From contig NZ_VZIZ01000013.1 in assembly GCF_009812035.1 (NCBI RefSeq), positions 70,852 to 134,851 of the forward strand: 64,000 bases of DNA, read 5' to 3'. The stretch's first letter is position 1. Each line of letters starts with the position of its first letter. The translations under genes and the position numbers were made by a program. Below, one piece after another: positions 58,620 to 64,000 of the stretch. Origin of the DNA: Psychrobacter nivimaris. Its GTDB lineage: Bacteria; Pseudomonadota; Gammaproteobacteria; Pseudomonadales; Moraxellaceae. The notes beneath the pieces were generated by a model. That model was not told the DNA's origin. It did not search any database and was given only the letters and a program-made list of their open reading frames with translations.

Positions 58620-59177
58620 ATGGCTAAAGTACTTATCATTACCGGTGATTTTGTTGAAGACTATGAAAACATGGTTCCGTTCCAAGCGCTTCTAGCGATG
58701 GGGCATGAGGTTGATGCTATATGCCCAGATAAGGTTGCAGGTGATAGCATTGCTACCTCAATACACGACTTTGAAGGTGATCAAACTTATACCGAAAAAC
58801 GCGGTCATAATTTTGTCCTTAATGCGTCTTTTGCTGATATCAATGTAGAAGATTACGATGCTTTGTATTTGCCAGGTGGACGTGCGCCAGAATACTTGCG
58901 CTTGAATGCTAAGGTCATTGCAATGATTCAGCATTTCGCAAATACTGATAAACCGATTGCCTCAGTTTGCCATGGGCCACAAATGCTGACGGCTGCTGGC
59001 GTATTGAAGGGTAAAAAAGTATCTGCTTATCCTGCGTGTCAGCCAGAAATAGAAATGGCTGACGCTGAGTATGTCAAGTTACCTATGGATGGCGCTATTA
59101 CAGATGGCCAACTGGTAACGGCTCCTGCATGGCCTGCCCACCCAGCTATGCTGAAGCAGTTTGTTGCCTTGCTATAA
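58620..59177 (+). CDS. DJ-1/PfpI family protein
   Basis: 185 residues. Glutamine-amidotransferase-like fold: KVLIITGDFVEDYENMVPFQALLAMGHEVDAICPDK, the ALYLPGGRAPEYLR segment with the conserved Glu/Gly residues, and SVCHGPQMLTAAGVLKGKK with nucleophile Cys117. Members include PfpI protease and YhbO/HchA-type deglycase/stress proteins; the exact activity is open. The ATG at 58620 replaces a much longer in-frame extension to 58524 that has no ribosome-binding site and no family support. Confidence 0.9.
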   Translation: MAKVLIITGDFVEDYENMVPFQALLAMGHEVDAICPDKVAGDSIATSIHDFEGDQTYTEKRGHNFVLNASFADINVEDYDALYLPGGRAPEYLRLNAKVIAMIQHFANTDKPIASVCHGPQMLTAAGVLKGKKVSAYPACQPEIEMADAEYVKLPMDGAITDGQLVTAPAWPAHPAMLKQFVALL

Positions 59178-59187
59178 GCATTAATTC

Positions 59188-59213
59188 GGGTCTGTTGAAT
59201 GTTCAATAGACCC
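59188..59213. repeat. Palindromic 26-bp repeat, copy 2 (after the DJ-1 gene)
   Basis: GGGTCTGTTGAA/TTCAATAGACCC nearly perfect inverted repeat, same unit as at 34398-34423 (22 of 26 bases identical). It may work as a terminator-like or RNA-stability hairpin. Confidence 0.75.
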
Positions 59214-59232
59214 CAGTATCGAGAGAGGATAT

Positions 59233-59631
59233 ATGTGCCAACTTTTTATTAGTGCTGATGACAGCTTGTGGAGCTCTAAAACCAAATCACTTCGAATTCA
59301 GGGCGTTGTCACCTCAATTCGTTTAGAAGTGTTTTTTTGGGATATATTAGAAGAGTTGTCATTTCGTGATCAAATGACGGTTAATCAACTGATCACTAAG
59401 CTATACCTTGAATCTCTCGATGCTGATCATGATATTGGCAATTTCACCTCTTTTTTAAGAGTTTGTTGTTCTCGTTATTTATCCTTAATAGCAGATGGCG
59501 ATCTTTCTCGCGAAACAAGATTGCCTTTAGAAAAAGTCGATGCGAAAAATATCATTCAACGTGAAGCTCTTCGTAAAAATCAACGTAGTGCCTTATTCAA
59601 TGATAGTGAGGAAAACCTTTCTATTAATTAG
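59233..59631 (+). CDS. Ribbon-helix-helix domain protein
   Basis: 132 residues. The pattern TKSLRIQGVVTSIRLEVFFWDILEELSFRDQMTVNQLITKLY fits the RHH_4-type domain (strand-helix-helix), where a positively charged strand contacts DNA. FLRVCCSRYLSLI follows. The family is uncharacterised but DNA-binding is likely. GAGAGAGGATAT precedes the ATG by about six bases. It is host-side of the probable attachment site. Confidence 0.82.
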   Translation: MCQLFISADDSLWSSKTKSLRIQGVVTSIRLEVFFWDILEELSFRDQMTVNQLITKLYLESLDADHDIGNFTSFLRVCCSRYLSLIADGDLSRETRLPLEKVDAKNIIQREALRKNQRSALFNDSEENLSIN

Positions 59632-59785
59632 TTCTGTCTATGGTAGGTGCATGAAAGCATTGATTCAGAGGGTAGAGTGTCGCTATTAGCGTATGGATGA
59701 AGTGTTAAAGGACTTATAAAGGGTAGAAAAGTAGATTAATACTTTTAATAAGATGTTTTATAGTTCTAATACCAAATTTCAGACA

Positions 59786-59812
59786 CAAAAAAACCTGCTA
59801 AAAGCAGGTTTT
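59786..59812 (-). terminator. Terminator, minus strand (downstream of the tRNA-like fragment)
   Basis: AAACCTGC/GCAGGTTT stem with a five-base loop; on the minus strand it ends in seven Ts. An outer pair of ACCAAAT/ATTTGGT arms brackets it. It is correctly placed as the original terminator of the RNA gene whose 3' end lies at 59844. Confidence 0.85.
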
Positions 59813-59843
59813 GATATTTGGTCTAAGATGTACTATCCGAAAA

Positions 59844-59873
59844 TGGTGGGGCTGGAGAGACTCGAAACCTCTA
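59844..59873 (-). other. Probable attachment site: 3' fragment of a tRNA- or tmRNA-like gene
   Basis: On the minus strand the sequence ends in TTCGAGTCTCTCC, CAGCCCC, A, CCA. This is a T-loop plus T-stem 3' arm, an acceptor 3' strand, discriminator A and encoded CCA. The rest of the gene is missing on the upstream side, where the DNA is AT-rich. Such a displaced 3' end next to an integrase gene is typical of an att site. The acceptor CAGCCCC would pair with GGGGCTG, the usual start of tmRNA (ssrA), but position 70 is C rather than the U needed for the alanine-identity G-U pair, so the gene identity is open. The 5' strand of the T-stem is imperfect, which suggests the identical core begins at about 59866. 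Confidence 0.72.
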
Positions 59874-60346
59874 TGATTATTAATTTTAAGGTTTTGGGGT
59901 TTCTAAGTACATGATATTGTTAGAATGTATTGTCGAATTAAGCAGGTAAGGCTATCCCATAGTAATCCCACGTAAGATATAAGCAGATCGTGAGCGTGTC
60001 CAGTGCACCGTCTTATTTTGATGTTTTTAAATTTTTGGGGGTAGTGTGCAAACTAGGTAATATAGGTAATCATATTGATTTTATTAGGTTTTTTATGTAA
60101 TTTAGAGGTAATTATTAAGTAATCCAATACACAGCTAAAAGGTATTAATCAAGAAACTATAAAATGTATATAAATCATATACTTATACTATAGATGTAAT
60201 AATAATTACTTTTAATTACTATATTAAGGTATTTATAAATAATAATAATATCAAATACTTATAGCTGATTTATTAAACTATTACTATGATTACCTTATAT
60301 TGCTACCCCTGTGGTATTTTATTACTTGAACCTATAAATGAGGTAT
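59874..60346. other. AT-rich att-proximal region with repeated GGTAAT motifs
   Basis: Non-coding. TAGGTAAT at 60054-60061 and 60063-60070, GAGGTAAT at 60105-60112, AAGTAAT at about 60117, and ATTACC (inverse) at 60289-60294. Clustered short repeats near the integrase gene fit arm-type recombinase sites. No ORF is supported. Confidence 0.5.
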
Positions 60347-60376
60347 AAAAAAAGCCCTATATTTAGGGCTTTTTGC
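60347..60376. terminator. Bidirectional terminator after the integrase gene
   Basis: AGCCCTA/TAGGGCT stem with a four-base loop, A-run and T-run on each side. It would terminate the minus-strand integrase transcript. Confidence 0.9.
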
Positions 60377-60384
60377 TGATTGCA

Positions 60385-61548
60385 TTATTGGCTGTTGTCT
60401 AGTGCATTGGCTAAGTTGCGGATGATATGGCGCGTGTCACTGGGAATGAACTTTGCATAGTGTTTGTGGATCATGTCTGTATTTACGTGTCCCAGTTGAT
60501 TGGCTAGCCATTCGGCGCTGATAATGCCTGTCGATAGTACTTGGCTTGCATAAGTATGACGACCATTGTTTAAAGCGCGATAGGGTATGTCGCATTTATC
60601 AAGATGGCGTTTCCAACGTTTTTCAAGCTGTGGGTATGTGTAATGGCTACCGGTGCGCGGGTTGTACCAAAGCCACGTAAGATGCTGCTCTTCATAGGTG
60701 TGATTATCTCGCTCAAGTACTTTGACTGCTTGAGGGGTTTGATCAGTTAGCGATTGGCGTTGATTGACCAAGGCATTCGCTACGATTGGTAGTAGTTCGA
60801 TTTGCCGTTTGCGTCGCCGGTTTTTAGTCGCCTTATGAATGCCTTTCACAAAGCCACGTCTGATATATGCTGTTGCCTGATCAAAATCAATATCTTCTAC
60901 GGCCAGTGGCATCAGCTCATGACTGGATAGACCTGACCATAACATGACCGTCCATAAGTTCCGAAAGGTCGTGTCCGTTTCGGTATTGATGATTAATGCG
61001 ATTTCTTCACGAGAGAATGGCTCGATGTCTTTGGGATCTTTTGCGTTAAGCTTAATGTACTGGCTTGGATCGTTAGGGTTCTTTTGATGACGTGCCCAAT
61101 AACTCCATATTGATCGCCATAAACCTAGTATATCGACAATCGTTTTCGGTGATAGATTGACTCTAAGCACTTTATATACCCAATATTCGACATCTTCAGC
61201 ACTGATTTTGCTTATTTGCTTCTTTTCCCAATATGGCGTGATGTGGTTGGCCACTTTGCTGGTGTAGGTCGTCCAAGTCGTTGGGGAGACTGTACTTTGC
61301 TCGGCATTCTCCCAAACTGGGATATAATAGCCAAAATATGATGCTTGTCGCTTTGGTGATGATGGGAATACGGCATCACGGTTGAATATGCCCATTTGTA
61401 TCTGTTGCTCAACCATATCCGCTATTTTTTGGGCGTTAGCCTTGTTTGCTACGGTTGGTGGTGTGTTTAGTAAGGTTTCGCTGTCTTTTTCACCGTTTAT
61501 ATACCAAATAATGCGAATACTGGTTTTGAGTGGTTCAATACTGGCCAC
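60385..61548 (-). CDS. Tyrosine recombinase / integrase with variant catalytic residues
   Basis: 387 residues. GTG start at 61548 with AGGAG eight bases upstream. N-terminal arm-type domain region, a core-binding SAM-like domain (WTTYTSKVANHITPYWEKKQ) and a catalytic domain (MLWSGLSSHELMPLAVEDIDFDQ; NNGRHTYAS; LANQLGH; HKHYAKF). The catalytic Arg330, His354 and nucleophile Tyr364 are seen. The first catalytic Arg of the usual GLRxxEL is replaced by Ser208 (codon TCC), and the His of HxxR is Asn327. The latter is common in one integrase subfamily, the former is unusual. It lies ~500 bp from the attachment fragment and faces it, as expected for an integrase of an element inserted at a tRNA-like gene. 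Confidence 0.88.
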   Translation of the reverse strand: MASIEPLKTSIRIIWYINGEKDSETLLNTPPTVANKANAQKIADMVEQQIQMGIFNRDAVFPSSPKRQASYFGYYIPVWENAEQSTVSPTTWTTYTSKVANHITPYWEKKQISKISAEDVEYWVYKVLRVNLSPKTIVDILGLWRSIWSYWARHQKNPNDPSQYIKLNAKDPKDIEPFSREEIALIINTETDTTFRNLWTVMLWSGLSSHELMPLAVEDIDFDQATAYIRRGFVKGIHKATKNRRRKRQIELLPIVANALVNQRQSLTDQTPQAVKVLERDNHTYEEQHLTWLWYNPRTGSHYTYPQLEKRWKRHLDKCDIPYRALNNGRHTYASQVLSTGIISAEWLANQLGHVNTDMIHKHYAKFIPSDTRHIIRNLANALDNSQ

Positions 61549-61629
61549 TTTGAATGCTCCTATGACGTCAAATGAATGTAAATATCTCTTAAAAGACTGA
61601 TATAACTAGCTTTTACACGGATTTGACGC

Positions 61630-61635
61630 TATAAT
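61630..61635 (+). promoter_or_regulatory. Candidate -10 box of the small RNA gene
   Basis: Perfect TATAAT. The -35 region is weak (TAGCTT at a 17-base spacing). It faces right, opposite to the flanking genes. Confidence 0.5.
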
Positions 61636-61640
61636 AAAGG

Positions 61641-61742
61641 TCTGGTTTGGTAACTATTGAGCCACTTAAAAGTTCTTGGTTTGGGGCTTTGGCTCAAATA
61701 ATTTGAAGAAGCAGCCCTCACAATTGTGAGGGCTGTTTTTTT
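61641..61742 (+). ncRNA. Candidate small RNA (~100 nt) in the element
   Basis: Between the integrase and the next gene, both on the minus strand, a plus-strand TATAAT at 61630 is followed about 100 bases later by a strong terminator (CAGCCCTCAC/GTGAGGGCTG, then seven Ts, 61712-61742). In between is an eight-pair stem TTGAGCCA (61657-61664) / TGGCTCAA (61690-61697). No ORF, no ribosome-binding site. The terminator has a U-run only on the plus strand, so it cannot serve the flanking minus-strand genes. The 5' end is a guess. Confidence 0.55.
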
Positions 61743-61755
61743 GTCCATGGTATAG

Positions 61756-62022
61756 TCATTTGATAAACCTATCATCAATGATGATTGAGAACGGGTTGTC
61801 TAGATCCAGTTTCATTGTTTTTGCCTTTTTATGTGCCAATCTGGTCAGTTCGTCTATATCGTATGGCTTGTTGTTATGTAAGATAACGCTACCTTCTGGC
61901 ATTTTATTTACTGGGGATTTTCTACCCATGCGATCACGGTTTAGATGCTCATTGACCATACCTTCATCAGTTGCTATGCAAACGCTGTCACGACAACGAT
62001 ATAAACTTAGTGGTAATGGCAT
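61756..62022 (-). CDS. Unknown protein of the element (88 aa)
   Basis: 88 residues from the ATG at 62022, where GGAGG lies five bases upstream; the longer in-frame start at 62055 has none. Not recognised. It is a small mixed-charge protein (MPLPLSLYRCRDSVCIATDEGM ... is not a known domain), with a Cys pair near the N-terminus (RCRDSVC) and a Lys/Asp-rich C-terminus (LTRLAHKKAKTMKLDLDNPF). It follows the zinc-finger gene with a two-base gap, so it is co-transcribed. Confidence 0.6.
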   Translation of the reverse strand: MPLPLSLYRCRDSVCIATDEGMVNEHLNRDRMGRKSPVNKMPEGSVILHNNKPYDIDELTRLAHKKAKTMKLDLDNPFSIIIDDRFIK

Positions 62023-62024
62023 GA

Positions 62025-62222
62025 CTACCTCCGTCCCTCTATATTGTTTTGACAATCGATACAGCGGGTGACACCGCCTAAGCGCTGCCGGCGCTCAGGA
62101 ATATCTTCGCCACAATCGATACACTCTGCCAGTGATGGCTGATCAAAACGTGCAGCCTTGGCTAAGTTACGTTCTAACTCTTCTTGCGCTTGGTCGTTGG
62201 CGCGGTCAATAATGTCGCTCAT
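62025..62222 (-). CDS. TraR/DksA-type C4 zinc-finger protein
   Basis: 65 residues. Short coiled N-terminal helix (ANDQAQEELERNLAKAA), then ECIDCGEDIPERRQ and RCIDCQ with four cysteines, the C4 zinc finger of the TraR/DksA family. Phages, plasmids and ICEs often carry such small versions that bind RNA polymerase in the secondary channel. The start ATG abuts the stop of the next gene upstream. Confidence 0.9.
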   Translation of the reverse strand: MSDIIDRANDQAQEELERNLAKAARFDQPSLAECIDCGEDIPERRQRLGGVTRCIDCQNNIEGRR

Positions 62223-62465
62223 TTAGTTTATTCCTATTTTGATTTCAGTGAGTGATTCAAACTTACGTTCTTGGTAGACTTCGACCTTGCAGCGCATTTC
62301 AATCTTGCCTTTGTTGATGCTGTAATGCTTGCCTTGATAGAGGTCTCGCTGTTTGTGCGTTGGGTGCATCGAGCAGTCAATCATCTGACCGCTCAACGTG
62401 TCGAAGGTCAGCCAATGTAAAGGGCTTTCACGGTTGTAAGGGAATAGGGCGCGGACTAGGTTCAT
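62223..62465 (-). CDS. Unknown protein of the element (80 aa)
   Basis: 80 residues, not recognised. Possibly mostly beta (SPLHWLTFDTLSGQMIDCS; MRCKVEVYQERKFESLTEIKI). No signal or membrane segment. GAGGG before the ATG. Its start overlaps the stop of the previous gene by four bases, and its stop directly precedes the TraR-like start, so it is part of the operon. Confidence 0.55.
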   Translation of the reverse strand: MNLVRALFPYNRESPLHWLTFDTLSGQMIDCSMHPTHKQRDLYQGKHYSINKGKIEMRCKVEVYQERKFESLTEIKIGIN

Positions 62466-62773
62466 GACTTAACCCTCATAATTTTTGCAGACTCACTCAA
62501 TATTCTTTTAACTTCCACTTTCGCGAGGTTAGCGATCGCTTCAAGTTGTTCCATCTCGCCATCGCTAGGCTTACAGTCGCTTTTGAACATTTGCAGCGTT
62601 TTATCAGCACTTTTTTGCAAAGTTTTATCGAGAGCGTCTTGATTCACCAAGTCGTTAATCGTAGTCGTCATTATCATCATTCGAAACGTTTCCATTACTT
62701 TGCTAGACTCTTGAGCCTGTCTTTGTCTTTCAGCATGTTGTGCGGCGTGTTTCATTAGGTTTTGAATGTTCAT
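62462..62773 (-). CDS. Unknown protein of the element (103 aa)
   Basis: 103 residues, not recognised. Composition is helical, Gln/Glu/Lys-rich (LMKHAAQHAERQRQAQESSKVMETF, LDKTLQKSADKTLQMFK, QLEAIANLAKVEVKRILSE), with coiled-coil potential. AAGGAA eight bases before the ATG. It follows the primase-type gene with a 14-bp gap. Confidence 0.6.
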   Translation of the reverse strand: MNIQNLMKHAAQHAERQRQAQESSKVMETFRMMIMTTTINDLVNQDALDKTLQKSADKTLQMFKSDCKPSDGEMEQLEAIANLAKVEVKRILSESAKIMRVKS

Positions 62774-62787
62774 TAGTTGATTTCCTT

Positions 62788-64000
62788 TTAAGTGAGACTT
62801 AGGTTTTTAGGCATTTCAAACACCCAGCAACGAATGCTACGGCCTGTGATTTGAGACGCTACGGTCTTGTTTGCTGCCACAAACTTGAACTGTCTAGACT
62901 GGCGTAGCGCGTGGTGCATGTCGGATTGTGGCGGTAGGTCATAGCGGTACTCATTCGCAAGCTGATAGATCTCTGGCATACTGATCGCCAATAGTTCTGG
63001 GTTTTTACTGTGGTTGATATGCAAGCGGCGAATATGATGACCAGCACCTTCGATTGCGTTGGGCGCTGCATTCAATCGTTCGAGTACATCAAAGAATTGG
63101 ATATTGAGCGGATGCTCGGTATCAAGCGTCTGATCGCGTTCGGTTGCCATATTGAATACTTCCTGCTTTACCGCACCGTCCAAGCGTTGCAAGTCTGGCA
63201 ATACCAGTTTCATCGCATCAAACATGGCGAGTATCTGCGCGTGGCAATGAGCAACACGGAAAGCTTTGACACCGCTGTCTTTTAACCAATTCTCATGCGC
63301 TATTTTGGTATCAAAAAATACCTGCAGTATCTTGTCTTCCATCTTGAGAATATCGACTAAAAAATGACTGACATCTTCGGTCTGTAAAGCCTCGATGCGT
63401 CTGGCTGCTGCTTCAGAATCTCGGGTCTGGTTGTCCAATGCAAAGAATAGGTGGCAGATACGGCTTAGTACTGCTTTGGACGCCACCACGGGCAAATTCT
63501 GACTGATGACGATAGTGCCGCGAAACGGTGGCTCATAGACTTCGTTGCCGGCTGATTTGACGCCGCGTGTACCAATCGTGCCACCGTCATATAGGTTTTT
63601 TAGTTCGTCCCAATTGAACTGACTGTTGCGACCAGTGCCGGCACCGTCACGGTCAGACTCAATAAAGACACTAGGCATATTTGAGGTTTGTGATAATGAG
63701 CGCAGACGACCGGCTTTGGTAGTTTTGTTGGGATCGATACCCTCGTAGCCGTCACGACCTATCAAACGCCAAAAAAAGCTAAGTAGGGTTGATTTACCAG
63801 TACCAGGCTCACCAACGATTTCTAGAAAAGGAAAGGACTTTTGACGATCGCGTACTTGCTGGGCAAACAAGCTGCCCATGAAGCCGACCAGACTAATGAC
63901 GCCTTGCACACCCCAGCCAGATATGATGTCCGCTAACCAGTTAGCTGGATCTTTGGGGCGGTCACCGATTCTGATATTTGGACTGGCAGCGAGTGTCTTT
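62788..64000 (-). CDS. Phage/element replication ATPase (primase-helicase type), 5' end cut by window edge
   Basis: Open reading frame continues to the right edge without a start that must be used; only the last ~400 residues are seen. Walker A FLEIVGEPGTGKSTLLSFFW, then PNKTTKAGRLRSLSQT, FIESDRD and FRGTIVISQNLPV (sensor-like), and VLSRICHLFFALD. This matches the C-terminal ATPase half of phage and integrative-element DNA primase/helicase proteins. It would act in element replication. The N-terminal primase part, if present, is outside the window. Confidence 0.72.
   Translation of the reverse strand, partial: KTLAASPNIRIGDRPKDPANWLADIISGWGVQGVISLVGFMGSLFAQQVRDRQKSFPFLEIVGEPGTGKSTLLSFFWRLIGRDGYEGIDPNKTTKAGRLRSLSQTSNMPSVFIESDRDGAGTGRNSQFNWDELKNLYDGGTIGTRGVKSAGNEVYEPPFRGTIVISQNLPVVASKAVLSRICHLFFALDNQTRDSEAAARRIEALQTEDVSHFLVDILKMEDKILQVFFDTKIAHENWLKDSGVKAFRVAHCHAQILAMFDAMKLVLPDLQRLDGAVKQEVFNMATERDQTLDTEHPLNIQFFDVLERLNAAPNAIEGAGHHIRRLHINHSKNPELLAISMPEIYQLANEYRYDLPPQSDMHHALRQSRQFKFVAANKTVASQITGRSIRCWVFEMPKNLSLT

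Noticed and set aside
59880-60250. Intact ssrA or tRNA upstream of the attachment fragment
   Set aside because: No partner GGGGCTG, D arm or anticodon arm occurs within ~370 bp; the region is AT-rich, so only the 3' fragment is present here.

Overview
The window looks like a chromosomal segment of a moderately AT-rich gammaproteobacterium of the Moraxellaceae, most likely Psychrobacter or a close relative. This rests on the protein character, on the gene neighbourhoods (hisZ-purA; pilF-rodZ-ispG-hisS-yfgM-bamB-der; a compact moeA-moaABCDE-modAB cluster) and on general composition. No database search was possible, so the genus is an inference. The first 59.8 kb is ordinary host chromosome. From about 59.84 kb to the right edge there is an integrated mobile element.

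Layout. 0-9.1 kb: rluB (cut by the left edge), folD, psiE, corA, a DUF2237 protein, hisZ, purA, an LprI-like secreted protein and ndk. 9.6-19.6 kb: rlmN and the conserved run pilF, rodZ, ispG, hisS, yfgM, bamB, der, which combines rRNA/tRNA modification, a pilotin, cell shape, isoprenoid synthesis, translation, outer-membrane assembly and ribosome biogenesis. 19.7-27.7 kb: a membrane histidine kinase with a receiver-like tail that lacks the phospho-acceptor Asp, then wall genes (dacA, a degenerate NlpD-like LytM lipoprotein, an MltB-type transglycosylase) and surE. 28-35.2 kb: a nearly complete molybdenum-cofactor and molybdate-uptake operon (moeA, moaA, moaB, mobA, moaC, moaD, moaE, modA, modB) that lacks modC. 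Two tRNA genes (Asp, Val) follow on the minus strand. 35.8-46.2 kb: cardiolipin synthase, a Sel1-repeat tail-anchored protein, waaA, rsmE and a ferric-iron ABC transporter (fbpA, fbpB, fbpC) with a 123-bp MITE-like inverted-repeat element between fbpA and fbpB. 46.2-59.6 kb: cmoM, a small membrane protein, a 59-residue YdcA-like secreted protein, gyrA with wild-type quinolone-determining residues, two tandem rarD-like genes, a GST, rnz, a DUF815 ATPase, a Ser/Thr kinase, a DJ-1/PfpI protein and an RHH protein.

59.8-64 kb: a tRNA- or tmRNA-like 3' fragment ending in CCA on the minus strand marks a probable attachment site. It is followed by an AT-rich stretch with repeated GGTAAT motifs, then a tyrosine recombinase. 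Next is a plus-strand promoter/terminator pair with no ORF that looks like a small RNA gene. Last comes a tight minus-strand operon of small phage-type genes (unknown 88 aa, TraR/DksA zinc finger, unknown 80 aa, unknown 103 aa) behind a primase/helicase-type ATPase cut by the right edge. This resembles a satellite phage or integrative element whose body continues beyond 64 kb.

The most interesting items are the small-RNA candidate and variant integrase in the element, the attachment fragment, the MITE-like element inside the iron operon, the missing modC, and the pseudo-receiver kinase. I found no CRISPR array, no complete insertion sequence and no rRNA.
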